A DNA stretch of 64,000 nt from NCBI RefSeq assembly GCF_043945595.1, contig NZ_JBIFNP010000001.1:2418001-2482000 (forward strand), given 5' to 3'. The translations under genes and the position numbers were made by a program. The notes below the pieces were generated by a model. It ran no database searches. It was given only the letters and a program-made list of their open reading frames with translations, and was not told the origin of the DNA. This DNA comes from Paenibacillus_S sp043945595 (GTDB lineage Bacteria; Bacillota; Bacilli; Paenibacillales; NBRC-103111). Positions 48,178-58,615 of this stretch are shown piece after piece. Position 1 is the stretch's first letter. The number at the start of each line of letters is the position of its first letter.

Positions 48178-49981
48178 GAAGCCGGAAGAAGAAATCAACA
48201 GCTCTTATTATGTCAGCAAGGAAGACCGGCGTGCGGCCTTTCGTGCGACATTGGCTTACGCCAAGCCGCACCGGATGAAATTTCTGCTGATCTTCTGCTG
48301 TACGCTGCTCGTTATTGCAGCCGATCTGCTGCAGCCGTATCTCGTCAAAATAGCCATCGACGGCGATTTGTTGAACGGAAACAACGATTTCAAGCTGCTG
48401 CTGATCATCTGCGGCGTTTATCTGGCGTTATCCGTTGTCAGCTTCGTATTTACTTATATTCAGAACAATCTGCTCCAGTATACGGGCCAAAGCATTGTTG
48501 GCCGTATCCGCAAAGAACTGTTCGAGCACATTACGAAGCTTTCCATGCCGTTCTTTGACCGGTTTCAGAGCGGAAGTCTCGTGACGCACGTATCCAGCGA
48601 TACCGAGGCGCTGAACCAATTTTTTACGCAAGTGTTTCTGAGTTTGATCCGGGATGGCATGACGCTGATATTCATCATTTTGCTTATGTTTCATCTCGAT
48701 CCGGTGCTGGCCGGATACAGTATGATCCTGCTGCCGATCATAGCGGCTATTGCGATCGGGTTCCGCTCGTATATGCGCAAAACGTACCAGAACGCAAGAA
48801 CTCAGCTATCCCGTCTGATCGCGTTCGTGGCGGAGAACCTGGCCGGTATGAATATGATTCAGGCGTTCCATCAAGAGAAGGAGCAGGAGAAACGGTTTAC
48901 GGAGCGCAATCGGATTTATTACCGCGCTAACCTGCGCGAGATCAGAACGAACGTGCTGTTCAACCGGTCGTTCGATATGCTGGGCAACCTGTCGGTTGCC
49001 TTCCTGACCTGGCTGGGCGGGATGGCTGTTCTGCACCATTCCATCGAGTTTGGCGTGCTGTATGCGTTTATTACGTATATCCGCCAGTTTTTTCAGCCGA
49101 TCAACTCGATCACCCAGCAGTGGAACACTCTGCAGTCGACCACGGTATCCATGGACCGTCTGTGGAGATTGTTCACTACCGAGCTTCAGGTTAAAGACGT
49201 GCCTAAGCCGATTCAAGTGGAAATGTCGGGTATTCAGGGACGGATTGATTATAACCACGTCCAATTTGAATACCAGGAAGGCGTTCCGATTATTCAGGAT
49301 CTCGATCTCCATATCCGGCCGGGCGAGATGATCGGAATTGTCGGCACGACGGGCGCGGGAAAAAGCTCGCTGATGAGCCTGCTGTGCCGCTTCTACGATG
49401 TCAAGAAGGGCAGCGTCGAGATCGACGGGATGGATGTAAGGCTGCTGCCGCAGGCCTCGCTGCACCGCATGGTCGGCCTTGTTCAGCAGGAGCCGTTCAT
49501 GTACTCGGGCAGCATCATTGACAATGTCCGGCTGTTCGATGAGACGATTTCCCGCGAGAGGGTTATCGAGGCCTGCACCTTCGTGGGGGCGGATACGCTG
49601 ATTTCGCGCTTGAAGAACGGGTACGACACCCAGCTGTCGGAGCGGGGAAGCGGACTATCGGCAGGGGAGCGGCAGCTGATTTCTTTTGCGCGGATCGTGG
49701 TGTTCCAGCCTAAAATTCTAATATTGGATGAGGCTACCGCCAATCTGGATTCCCACACGGAGCAGCTCGTACAGTCCGCCCTGCATATCGTTTCCAAGGG
49801 AAGGACGACGCTCGTCATCGCTCATCGGCTCTCCACCATCATGCAGGCAGACCGCATCCTGGTGATGAAGCAGGGACGGATTGTGGAAGAGGGCAGCCAC
49901 CGGCAGTTGATGGAGCAGCACGGGTACTACGAGCAGCTGTACCGCCATTCCCAAGGCAAGCCGGTGCAAGGAGCGGTATAA
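48149..49981 (+). CDS. ABC exporter half-transporter, catalytic partner
   Basis: 610 residues with a membrane domain (residues about 40-330) and an ATPase domain: Walker A VGTTGAGKSSLMSLLCR, signature GSGLSAGERQLISFARI, Walker B ILILDEATANLDSHTE with the normal catalytic Glu, and H-loop IAHRLST. It resembles BmrD/YheH. With the upstream gene it forms a heterodimeric exporter with one active and one degenerate ATP site, as known for multidrug exporters. GGAGGAGGGGA lies upstream. Confidence 0.95.
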   Translation: MSKEAATGNKKPEEEINSSYYVSKEDRRAAFRATLAYAKPHRMKFLLIFCCTLLVIAADLLQPYLVKIAIDGDLLNGNNDFKLLLIICGVYLALSVVSFVFTYIQNNLLQYTGQSIVGRIRKELFEHITKLSMPFFDRFQSGSLVTHVSSDTEALNQFFTQVFLSLIRDGMTLIFIILLMFHLDPVLAGYSMILLPIIAAIAIGFRSYMRKTYQNARTQLSRLIAFVAENLAGMNMIQAFHQEKEQEKRFTERNRIYYRANLREIRTNVLFNRSFDMLGNLSVAFLTWLGGMAVLHHSIEFGVLYAFITYIRQFFQPINSITQQWNTLQSTTVSMDRLWRLFTTELQVKDVPKPIQVEMSGIQGRIDYNHVQFEYQEGVPIIQDLDLHIRPGEMIGIVGTTGAGKSSLMSLLCRFYDVKKGSVEIDGMDVRLLPQASLHRMVGLVQQEPFMYSGSIIDNVRLFDETISRERVIEACTFVGADTLISRLKNGYDTQLSERGSGLSAGERQLISFARIVVFQPKILILDEATANLDSHTEQLVQSALHIVSKGRTTLVIAHRLSTIMQADRILVMKQGRIVEEGSHRQLMEQHGYYEQLYRHSQGKPVQGAV

Positions 49982-50243
49982 GGCTGGCATCCTACGCTTA
50001 ATAGAAAAGAACAATGTCATTTCAGGAGACGAATCTTCTGTATTTGGCCCAAAGTACAGCGGCTCCGCGCCATAGCGGGGCCGTTGTTACTTTATCAGTG
50101 ACTGGAACCCTATATCCATTCCTCTACGCACGTGTGTATGCTTATGCGCATGCCAGCCGGTGAATAACAGAATCTTTTGATTATAACAATCTTGCATCCT
50201 GTATAATGGGACTAAATGGATCTTGAAGGGGGCCGTACAATTC

Positions 50244-50768
50244 ATGAAGAGAATTGCCATTGATATGGACGAGGTTGTAGCTGACTTTAATCCGAAAATG
50301 CTGCGGGTCATTAATCGCGACCATAACGACAATCTGACGATGAACGATCTGATGGGGACACGCCTCAGGCACCTGCGTCCTCATTTGCACAATGAAATTA
50401 ACGCTTACCTGCGTGACCCGTTGTTCTTCCGCGATTTGGAGGTCATGAAGGACAGTCAGGAAGTGATCAAGCAATTGAGCGAACGCTATGAAATTTTCAT
50501 AACGACCGCGGCCATGGAGCATCCGGCTTCCTTCACCGCAAAGTATGAATGGTTAAAGGAGCATTTTAGTTTTTTAAATGAACTCAATTTTGTGTTTTGC
50601 GGGGATAAAAGCATTATCCATGCCGATTATTTGATTGACGATAATGCCCGGCATTTTCAACGTTTTACGGGGCAGGGAATCCTCTTTACATCGCCTCATA
50701 ATATTCATGAGTCCGGTTACGTACGGGTTCACAACTGGCTGGAAGTGAGGGAATACTTTTTGAACTGA
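50244..50768 (+). CDS. 5'-nucleotidase (NT5C type, HAD fold)
   Basis: About 174 residues of the 5'(3')-deoxyribonucleotidase family (HAD superfamily). The nucleophile motif is IDMDEVVADFNP. FITTAAMEHPASFTAKYEWL and LIDDNARHFQRF give the other HAD motifs. It dephosphorylates nucleoside monophosphates. ATG 50244 was chosen; a TTG 21 bases upstream is also possible. It is a single gene with a terminator. Confidence 0.85.
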   Translation: MKRIAIDMDEVVADFNPKMLRVINRDHNDNLTMNDLMGTRLRHLRPHLHNEINAYLRDPLFFRDLEVMKDSQEVIKQLSERYEIFITTAAMEHPASFTAKYEWLKEHFSFLNELNFVFCGDKSIIHADYLIDDNARHFQRFTGQGILFTSPHNIHESGYVRVHNWLEVREYFLN

Positions 50769-50868
50769 CGGGGAGGGAAAGGCCGGCGATCGCTCGAAAT
50801 CCATTGGCTGATGGGCGAGGGGCATCCGGCGCTTTTTCGGACCGCTTCGTTCAAATGAGGGAACGAAG

Positions 50869-50905
50869 ATAAAGCCGAAGGGCCCATAGCCCCGGCTTTA
50901 TTTTC
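50869..50905. terminator. Terminator between convergent genes
   Basis: ATAAAGCCG pairs with CGGCTTTAT, with an inner GGGCC...GGCCC-like part, and is followed by TTTTCGTTT. Confidence 0.8.
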
Positions 50906-50922
50906 GTTTGTTGTGGGGGAAA

Positions 50923-53900
50923 TCAATAAACGTCGCGTGCATATCGTTTGGATTTCGCCATTTCCTTCACATAGCTCTCCGCGTCAGGCCGGGTCATGCT
51001 TCCATGCTGTTGGATGATTTGCTTCAATGCTTCTTCAACCTCTGCGGCCATTCGGCTCGCATCGCCGCAAATGTAAAAGTGAGCACCGTCTTGCAGCCAT
51101 GCCCAGAGCTCTTCTCCATGCTCCCGCATCCGGTGCTGCACATACAATTTCTCCTGCTGATCGCGAGAGAAGGCTGTACTCAGCCGGTGAAGAATCCCGC
51201 TGTCCCGCATCGCCTCCAGCTCATCCTTGAAGTAGAAATCATACTCGGAGCGCTGTTCGCCGAAGAAGAGCCAATTTTTCCCCTTCGCGCCGGCAGTCTG
51301 CCGCTCTTGAAGGAAGCCCCGGAACGGCCCTACGCCGGTGCCTGCTCCGACCATGATCATCGGTACATCCGGATGGGCAGGCGGGCGGAAATGAGCGGAT
51401 TTCTGTACAAAGATGGAAACCTCCTCCTCGGGTTTGATTCGCTCAGCGAGGAAGGTGGAGCAGACGCCTTTGCGGATACGTCCGTTGAACTGGTAACGAA
51501 CGGTAGAGACGGTTATGTGAACCTCGTCTGAGTTCACTTTGGAGCTGGAAGAGATCGAATACAGTCTTGGCTGTAAAGGCTTCAGCAGCCCGATCAATTG
51601 TTCGGCATTCAGCACAGCGGGAAATTGCTGAAGTAGATCGATCAGTTGGCGACCCTGAAGCCACTTTTTCAGCTCGGCTTTATTTTCCTTCTTCAACAGC
51701 TGTCCGAGCGTCTCGCTGCCGGAGCGTTCCTGGAGGAATTGGAGGACGCCGGGAGGGATACGCGCAATCTCAACATGCCGGAGGAGCGCTTCCTCGAGCG
51801 GCATTTGCCGGTCATTTACCGTTACGAGCGCAGAGGGAGGCAAGCCGGTCGTATCAAGCAGCTCTTTAACAAGCTCCGGGCAGTTGGAAGGCCAGACACC
51901 CAGCGCATCGCCGACCTCATAATGCAGACCGGTATTTTTTAAATCGAACACGTAATGGCGCGTGTCTTTCTCGGAGCCTTCCCTGCTCAGGCGACGGCTG
52001 GAGAGCATGCACGTACGCAGCGGACGATTGCGGTCATACGTCCTAGCCATGGAGATGGAGGCTTCCGTCGCTGCGGCCGTTTCCGTTTCATGGCTGATCA
52101 GCACAGCGGCTGCAGAATGAGCTGTCTCGACTGAAGCGCTGTTTCCCGGTTCCGCTGTCCAAGAGATCGAATTCAGCCATACATCGACTTGCTCTCGAGT
52201 ATCGGTATCGCAGTCGAGACGATCCCTAAGACGTCGTGCTCCAAGCTGTTCCAGACGGGCATCGAGATTTCGTCCGAACCCGCAGAACAGGTCGTAGCTG
52301 GAATCGCCGAACGCAAGAACGGCATAACACAGCTCCGGTAGTCGAGGAGCGTTCTCCGCTTGTAACGCCTGCCAGAAGCTTGTGCCGTTATCCGGCGGAT
52401 CGCCGGCGCCAAACGTGCTGGCGACTATCAGGACACAGCGCTCCGAAGACAATTCATCGAGTGCAAAGGCGTCCATGCTCTTTATTCGAATGCTGCGGCC
52501 TGCCGCCTGCAGCTTCTTGGCGCATTCATGAGCCGCTTCTTCGGCGTTGCCTGTTTGCGAAGCCCACAGAATCGTCACCTGCGCCCGGTTAGTTTCGGCC
52601 TGCGCAGCCGGGGCAGGGGATGGCGTCCATGCGCGCTCTGCATCCGGAAGATAGGTGCGGGAGAACATCCCGGCCAGCATCCCGTCGAGCCAATACTTTT
52701 TGGCAGGCTCGAGCGGCGCCGTAGGAGGAAGGACGGGAACGCCCGAAGCGCTTCGTGCATCGTCTGTACGCAAGCTGGTCATAAAACCGGCAAGATACAG
52801 CTTCTCATGACTTTCTAAAGATAAGCTGGCCGGTGATTCGATGCCTAACATGGTTGCGAGTGTATCCACTTTGGTCATGTAAACTTCCTCCTTTTGCGCC
52901 GATTTCACTGCCGCTGCCCCAGAGAGAACGGGTGTTCTTTCGCCCGGCGATGGCGTTTGCTCAGCCGGAGCCTTCTCTGCAGCCCGAGCCAGCGAAACGG
53001 CGCAAAATTTAAATTCCGGCTGAAAAGAAATCGGGTCGGTCGCGTCATTCGTCACCTCGTTAATTGCAAGCTTCTCGCCGAACACATCGTTCCAGTGAAA
53101 GGGAGCGAAGCAGTTGCCCGGACGCACTCTGTCGGTAACGATGGCCGGTAAAATGGCTGAACCCCGGCGCGACCGGATCTCTACCCGATCTTTGTCGCTG
53201 ATGCCAAGCGCCTGTGCATCCTCGGGATGAATCTCAAGGAAGGGACCTGGATTCAATTTATTGAGCATCGTAATTTTGCCGGTTTTGGTCAAGGTATGCC
53301 ATTGATGCTGCAAGCGGCCTGTATTGAGAACGAATGCGAACTCGTCGTCCGGCATTTCAGAGGGGGGCAAAAAAGGACGGGCGAGAAAAACGCCTTTCCC
53401 GCTTTCGGTTGCAAAAACGACGCGCGGACGGCTTCCATCCTCATTTTCCCTCAGCTGCTGGCTGACGCCTGTGTTCAAATAGCGGATCGGATTGCGGTCA
53501 TTCACGCTACTGGGAGCGCAGGGCCACTGCCATGGCGTTTCCCGTAATCGCTCATAGGAAGCGCCGCGAATATCGTAGCCCGTCTTCGGATTCCAGGCTT
53601 GTTGGATTTCAAGGTATACATCGGCTGAAGAGTCATAAGTAAAAGCCGGGGCAAAGCCCATTTCACATGCGACCCGCGCGATAATCTGCCAGTCCGGCAT
53701 TGCTTCGCCGGGAGGATGAACCGCCTTTTGCATCAAGGTCAGATTCCGTTCGGAGTTGATCATCACGCCCTCAGCTTCCGACCATAGAGCTCCGGGCAGC
53801 ATCAGGTCCGCATAGCGATTCGTTTCGGTGTCGAAGAAGGCGTCCTGCGTAATGACGAGATCGGCAGCCTGCAGGCCTGCGATCACGTTCTTGCGGTTAG

Positions 53901-55139
53901 CTACCGTTGCGACCGGGTTGGTGCAGATGATCCAGCAGGCGTTAATCTCTCCCTCCTGCATCTTTTGGAACATGGACACGGTGCCCGTACCTGTCTCGGT
54001 CCAGGAGGGAGCCGCGCGGAATTTGCCACATATCTTCGATAAAATGACGCTCCGCTTCAACGAGCACGCTGCGCTGCCCGGGCAGACCGGGCCCCATATA
54101 ACCCATCTCCCGGCCTCCCATGGCATTCGGCTGTCCGGTAAGCGAGAAGGGGCCGCTCCCGGGGCGGCATATGGCACCGGTGGCCAGATGCAGATTGCAG
54201 ATGGCATTCGTATGCCATGTGCCGTGCGTGCTCTGATTCAGCCCCATGGTCCAGCAGCTCATCCACTCGGGGGATTCGCCGATCCATTGTGCCGCCCGGC
54301 GAATATCGGCTTCGGGAATGCCTGTTATCTCAGACACCCTGTCGGGAGGATAGTCCTCCAAAAATCCCGGCATAGCATCCCAGCCTGAAGTAAATTCGGC
54401 AATGAAGGCGGGGTCGGTATGGCCGTTTTTGACGATCAGGTGCAAAAGTCCGTTGAGCAGAGCCAGGTCGGTGCCCGGCTTGATCTGCATATATAGCGCT
54501 GCCTTGTCTGCCGTGGCGTTGCGCCGGGGATCGACTACAATGAGCTTGGCGCCTGCTTTCACGCGGTCCATGATTCGCAGAAACAAAATCGGATGACAGT
54601 CCGCCATGTTGGCCCCGATAACGAAAAACAGATCCGCCCGGTTCGATATCCTGGTAAGAGCCGGGCGAGCCGTCCGCTCCGAGCGAAAGCTTATACCCGC
54701 TGCCGGCGCTAGCCATACATAGCCGGGAGTTGGATTCGATGTTGTTGGTCCGGATGAAGCCCTTGGCCAGCTTGTTAATAAGGTATTGTGCTTCCAGCGA
54801 CATTTGCCCCGATACATAAAACGAGATGGCGTCCGGCCCCTGCGCATCGAGAATAGCCCGCAGCCGCCTTGCTGTCTCGGTGATCGCTTCGTCGATTGCG
54901 AGCCGAACCGGCTCAGCCCCTCGCGCTGGGCGGCGATAAGCGTATTCCATTCGTCCCGATTCCGTTATGGCTTGCGCGCAAGTGCTGCCTTTCGTGCATA
55001 ATCTGCCGAAATTAGCGGGGTGCTCTTTATCGCCGGTCACTTTCGTTACACGATTACCGGCCACTTCCAGCACGATGCCGCAGCCGACACCGCAATAGGG
55101 GCAGACGCTTTTCACTTTTTTTGTCGTCATAGTCGTCAT
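50923..55139 (-). CDS. Assimilatory nitrate reductase fused to a CysJ-like flavoprotein (two frameshifts)
   Basis: A fusion of about 1404 residues. The N-terminal half is a molybdopterin oxidoreductase of the NasC/NarB type with a [4Fe-4S] motif (Cys13, 16, 20 and 48 in CPYCGVGCG ... GRLCTKG), and WTMGLNQSTHGTWHTNAICN and ATGAICRPGSGPFSLTGQPN. The second half is like sulfite reductase alpha: flavodoxin (ILWASQTGNAEEAA, VASTFGAGDPPDNG), FAD part (RLYSISSSSKVN) and NADPH part (VGAGTGVGPFRGFLQER, YICGDASRMA). So electrons can pass from NADPH via FMN/FAD and Fe-S to Mo for nitrate reduction. Frame changes lie near 54638 (one extra C in GAACCGGG, minus strand) and near 54010. Confidence 0.92.
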
Positions 55140-55227
55140 TATCGATCACCAGTGTTCACGTATTTAGCACGTTTGGAATAGGAAACGGTTGAAGCGGGAG
55201 AACTGCCAAACTAACTATTTACAACTA

Positions 55228-55280
55228 AATATATATCGCACTACGAATGAAGTCAATAAATCGTGTTATAATAACTAACA
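55228..55280 (-). promoter_or_regulatory. Nitrate reductase promoter with a GlnR/TnrA box
   Basis: On the minus strand TTGACT (55256-55251) and TATATT (55233-55228) are 17 bases apart. TGTTATAATAACTAACA (55264-55280) fits the GlnR/TnrA consensus TGTNA-N7-TNACA exactly. It is centred about 50 bases upstream of the expected transcript start, the position from which TnrA activates nitrogen genes in B. subtilis. Confidence 0.75.
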
Positions 55281-55417
55281 TAAAATAATAATTTTTATGA
55301 AAATCTTTCTGGATTCGTAAATTTGCGTCATAAAACATTACATTAAATGAGCAATGAGTTTGTCTTGGAGCTTCCTATCCCATACACTGAGATATAAATG
55401 GAACGGAGGAGACGGCA

Positions 55418-55816
55418 ATGGAGCAGGAGCATTTACCTAAACATATCTATGAGCAGCTGGCATTCTTCCGGTACCGTATTCGCAAATTTATCCGGTTTAG
55501 CGAAGAGGCCGCCAGAAGCAAAGGGTTAACCCCTCAATCTCATCAGCTGATGCTGTCGATCATGGGATTCCCCGAAAGAAATTATGCTACGCCGAAGGAG
55601 TTGGCGGAGCGTCTGCAAATTACGCCTCATGCGTGCGTAGAGCTTATCCAGCGCTGCGAAGAGCAAGGGATGGTGCAGCGTTGTCCAAACCGGCAGGACA
55701 GGCGGAGCATTCTCATAAGTTTGACCGAAAAGGGAATGGGGATCTTGGAGGAGCTTTCCGAAATTCATGTCGATGAATTGAAACGGGCGGGGCTGCTTGT
55801 ATTTGATAAGGAATGA
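55418..55816 (+). CDS. MarR-family transcriptional regulator
   Basis: 132 residues. The winged helix spans about residues 30-110 (LTPQSHQLMLSIMGFPERNY, TPKELAERLQITPHACVELI, MVQRCPNRQDRRSILISLTE-KG). It is divergent from the nitrate reductase gene, so it might affect it, though a GlnR-type box already explains nitrogen control. GAACGGAGGAGA precedes the ATG. The effector is unknown. Confidence 0.9.
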   Translation: MEQEHLPKHIYEQLAFFRYRIRKFIRFSEEAARSKGLTPQSHQLMLSIMGFPERNYATPKELAERLQITPHACVELIQRCEEQGMVQRCPNRQDRRSILISLTEKGMGILEELSEIHVDELKRAGLLVFDKE

Positions 55817-55845
55817 ACCTCTTCCGGGCGGAAGAGGTTTTTTTG
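55817..55845. terminator. Terminator after marR
   Basis: AACCTCTTCC-GGGC-GGAAGAGGTT is followed by T residues; a perfect 10-bp stem. Confidence 0.93.
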
Positions 55846-55864
55846 GAATACAGCCGATGTCTTC

Positions 55865-56815
55865 TTAGGTCTCCACTAAGATGTCTCCCGTACGGGACAG
55901 ATCGTATCCGGAGATAGCCTGGAGTTCTTGCTTGAATGCTGCAGACTGCAATATTCGCAGCAGCGAATCGATCCAGGCCCGGTTTTCCGGTTTCTTGAGC
56001 ATCACGAGGTCATACCGTTCCTGAATCAGCGGAATGAACTGGACATGTCCGACAATCGATGCAGCTTTCTCAATGCCAACCCCGACATCGGCTTTGCCGG
56101 ACGCCACTTTTGAGGCCACCCCGAGGTGGTTGGCTTGTTCGTTCTCGTAGCCGTCCAGCTGCTCCGGCTTGATGCCGTGAAGACGGAGCTGCTCGTCCAG
56201 AAGCACCCGCGCGCCGGAGCCTTTTTCCCGATTCACGAATTTGAGCCCCGGCCGGCTTAGGTCAGACCATTGCTGAAGTCCGAACGGATTTCCTTGCCTT
56301 ACGTAAAGTCCGGCGCTGCGGGAAAGCAGGTTGACGACCAAGTAAGAGGAGCCGACGAGCAAGCTTCGGATGTACGGAAGGTTATACTCCCCTGTATCTC
56401 CGTCCAAGAGATGGGTGCTGACAAGATCCGACTCTCCGCGGTACATCGAGATCAGGCTGTCGAGGCTGCCGACAAAGGAGCGCAGAGGGCGGATGCCCGG
56501 AATGGTTTTCTCCATATGCTTAGCTAAAATATCGAGACCGATATCATGCCCGGTAATTACGAGCGGGCGAATGGCACTGGTGCTGACGGAGACGGAAGAG
56601 GGCGTCGATTGGCTCGCCGGAAGAGGACGATCCGCCGCGGTAAGCGTCCTTGCCCGCTGTTTATAAGCTTCCAGATCGGAAGCGTCCACCCGCATTTGCT
56701 TGCCGACGCGATAAGAAGGCAAATCGCCTTTTTTTATGAGATCATACACGGTGAGCTTGGATATTTTGAGCAGCTTGGCGATTTCTTCGGTTGTATAAGA
56801 CATATCGCTTGACAA
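55865..56815 (-). CDS. Regulator with excisionase-type HTH and molybdate-binding-like domain
   Basis: 316 residues. An N-terminal excisionase-family HTH (YTTEEIAKLLKISKLTVYDL, LPSYRVGKQMRVDASDLE) is joined by a Ser/Thr/Pro linker to a periplasmic-binding-protein-like domain (PF12727 type: VITGHDIGLDILAKHMEKT, FVNREKGSGARVLLDEQLR, SGKADVGVGIEKAA). Such proteins sense molybdate or related ligands and control molybdate uptake. It is divergent from modAB. TTG 56815 is the best start, 7 bases after AGGAGGT; ATG 56803 is the alternative. Confidence 0.85.
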   Translation of the reverse strand: MSSDMSYTTEEIAKLLKISKLTVYDLIKKGDLPSYRVGKQMRVDASDLEAYKQRARTLTAADRPLPASQSTPSSVSVSTSAIRPLVITGHDIGLDILAKHMEKTIPGIRPLRSFVGSLDSLISMYRGESDLVSTHLLDGDTGEYNLPYIRSLLVGSSYLVVNLLSRSAGLYVRQGNPFGLQQWSDLSRPGLKFVNREKGSGARVLLDEQLRLHGIKPEQLDGYENEQANHLGVASKVASGKADVGVGIEKAASIVGHVQFIPLIQERYDLVMLKKPENRAWIDSLLRILQSAAFKQELQAISGYDLSRTGDILVET

Positions 56816-56946
56816 ATCGCGAACCTCCTAGTCAGAAGCATAACTGGCTTATGTGATATGCCTAATTATAACACAATCCTATGAACGAGATTATCATTGC
56901 AGCGGAATGGGAATGAATTTAGACAGGGCAACATTTTTTTGCTGTT

Positions 56947-57046
56947 CGACGTAATACGTCGGGATAAAACGTCTGCGTAAGTTTACAAGGAGGTGTACGG
57001 CAGGTATAATAATCATGTTTATTTATAATTAAATCCTACTTAGGAT
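56947..57046 (+). promoter_or_regulatory. modA promoter flanked by two palindromes
   Basis: TTTACA (56982-56987) and TATAAT (57005-57010) are 17 bases apart. Upstream lies the 15-base palindrome CGACGTAATACGTCG (56947-56961). Downstream of the expected start is ATCCTACTTAGGAT (57033-57046). Both are candidate sites for the divergent regulator. Confidence 0.65.
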
Positions 57047-57063
57047 AGGGGAAATGATTTGGA

Positions 57064-57909
57064 ATGATTAAAAATAGTTATATCTTGTGTTTGATTGTAT
57101 CCGTAATGCTGGTATTTGCTGGATGCGGTACTGCATCCAATTCGGCTGCCGGCGGCAGTAATGCAGGTTCGCAGGCTCCAGCCGCAAATACGCCAAGTCC
57201 AGCGCCGGCGGAAAAGGTGGAACTGACCGTGTCGGCTGCAGCGAGCATGACCGACGCACTGAAAGAAATTCAGAAGGCTTACGAAGCGGAAAATCCGAAC
57301 ATCAAATTAAATTTTAACTTCGGTGCTTCCGGCGCGCTTCAGCAGCAGATTGAACAGGGAGCTCCGGCAGACTTGTTCCTTTCGGCAGCGGCCAAAAATA
57401 TGAAAGAGCTTGTAGATAAGCAGTACATCCAGGCGGATCAGCAAAAAAAGCTGCTGACTAACGAGCTGGTGGCTGTTGTAGGAACGGATGCGAAGGCGCA
57501 AATCGCACAGGTCGCAGACTTGGCCCAAACGGATGTGAAGCATGTGGCTGTCGGCATCCCCGAGAGCGTGCCTGCCGGAAGCTATGCCAAGGAAGCACTG
57601 ACGAACGCAAAGCTCTGGGATTCGCTGCAGCCCAAGCTGGTGCAGGCCAAAGACGTGAGACAGGTGCTGCAATATGTGGAAACTGGAAATGCAGAGGTTG
57701 GATTCGTTTATAAGACAGACGCGTTAACCTCGCAGAAGGTCAAGGTTTCCTTTGCCGTCGACCCTAAGACATACACGCCTGTCGAATATCCGATCGGACT
57801 TGTTAAGGCGACGAAGCATGCGAAGGAAGCGGGAAGCTTTTACACTTATTTGCAGTCTAAGGCAGCGCTGGACGTATTCGTTAAATACGGATTTTCCGTA
57901 ATTCAATAA
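57064..57909 (+). CDS. modA: Molybdate ABC transporter substrate-binding lipoprotein
   Basis: 281 residues. A lipoprotein signal peptide ends in VFAGCG (Cys21), followed by a Ser/Ala/Pro linker. The ModA domain has VSAAASMTDALKEIQKAYE, NFGASGALQQQIEQGAPADL, GIPESVPAGSYAKEAL and TGNAEVGFVYKTDA. It captures molybdate (or tungstate) outside the membrane. GGGGAAATGATTTGGA lies upstream. modB follows at once. It fits the nearby molybdenum-dependent nitrate reductase. Confidence 0.95.
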   Translation: MIKNSYILCLIVSVMLVFAGCGTASNSAAGGSNAGSQAPAANTPSPAPAEKVELTVSAAASMTDALKEIQKAYEAENPNIKLNFNFGASGALQQQIEQGAPADLFLSAAAKNMKELVDKQYIQADQQKKLLTNELVAVVGTDAKAQIAQVADLAQTDVKHVAVGIPESVPAGSYAKEALTNAKLWDSLQPKLVQAKDVRQVLQYVETGNAEVGFVYKTDALTSQKVKVSFAVDPKTYTPVEYPIGLVKATKHAKEAGSFYTYLQSKAALDVFVKYGFSVIQ

Positions 57910-57911
57910 AT

Positions 57912-58577
57912 GTGAACATGATGAGCTGGCATGAATTCTGGACGCCGATCAGGCTATCGCTGCAGGTTTCGCTCTTATCCAGTTTAGTCGTTATTGTTCT
58001 TGGTGTAGGCGCAGCCTGGTGGATGTCCCGGCATACCTTTAAAGGAAAAATGATTCTTGAAACCTTTGCGATGCTGCCGCTGGTTCTTCCGCCGACGGTC
58101 GTCGGCTTTGTGCTCCTCGTCATGCTGGGACGGAAAAGCCTGCTCGGCCGGTTCATCGAATGGCTGTTTGCCGCCCCGGTCATTTTTTCCTGGTGGGCCG
58201 CCGTGATCGCTTCGGTTGTCGTGGCCTTCCCGCTTGTGTATCAAACGATGAAGGTTGGATTTGCCGCGGTAGACCGCGATTTGGAAGGGGCTGCGCGCTC
58301 CTATGGAGCTAACGAGCGGCAGGTGTTCAGATATATCACGCTTCCGTTGACGGTTCGTTCGCTCGTCACCGCCTATATTCTCGGGTTCGCGCGCAGTCTG
58401 GGCGAATTCGGGGCCACGCTGATGATCGCGGGCAATATCCCCGGGAAAACGCAGACGATTCCTACGGCTATTTATGTCGCTGTGGATTCCGGACATGTGG
58501 GGATGGCTTGGGCCTGGACGGTAGCGATTATCTTTATTTCGTTCCTTATGCTGCTGCTTACCCGATCTAAACCATAG
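57912..58577 (+). CDS. modB: Molybdate ABC transporter permease
   Basis: 221 residues, five or six membrane segments. The ABC coupling motif is EGAARSYGANERQVFRYITL-PL, and LGFARSLGEFGATLMIAGNI is typical of ModB. GTG 57912 or ATG 57918 can be the start. A terminator follows directly, so no modC ATPase gene is in this operon. The ATPase must be encoded elsewhere or shared with another transporter. Confidence 0.94.
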   Translation: MNMMSWHEFWTPIRLSLQVSLLSSLVVIVLGVGAAWWMSRHTFKGKMILETFAMLPLVLPPTVVGFVLLVMLGRKSLLGRFIEWLFAAPVIFSWWAAVIASVVVAFPLVYQTMKVGFAAVDRDLEGAARSYGANERQVFRYITLPLTVRSLVTAYILGFARSLGEFGATLMIAGNIPGKTQTIPTAIYVAVDSGHVGMAWAWTVAIIFISFLMLLLTRSKP

Positions 58578-58586
58578 TTGTTTATG

Positions 58587-58615
58587 AAAAGTCGCCCGAT
58601 GGGGGCGGCTTTTTT
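58587..58615 (+). terminator. Terminator after modB
   Basis: AAAAGTCGCCC-GATG-GGGGCGGCTTTTTT, a strong stem with a T run. Confidence 0.93.

Noticed and set aside
52236..54388. Plus-strand ORFs opposite the nitrate reductase gene
   Set aside because: They are antisense to conserved flavodoxin and molybdopterin domains, and they lack ribosome binding sites and recognisable motifs.
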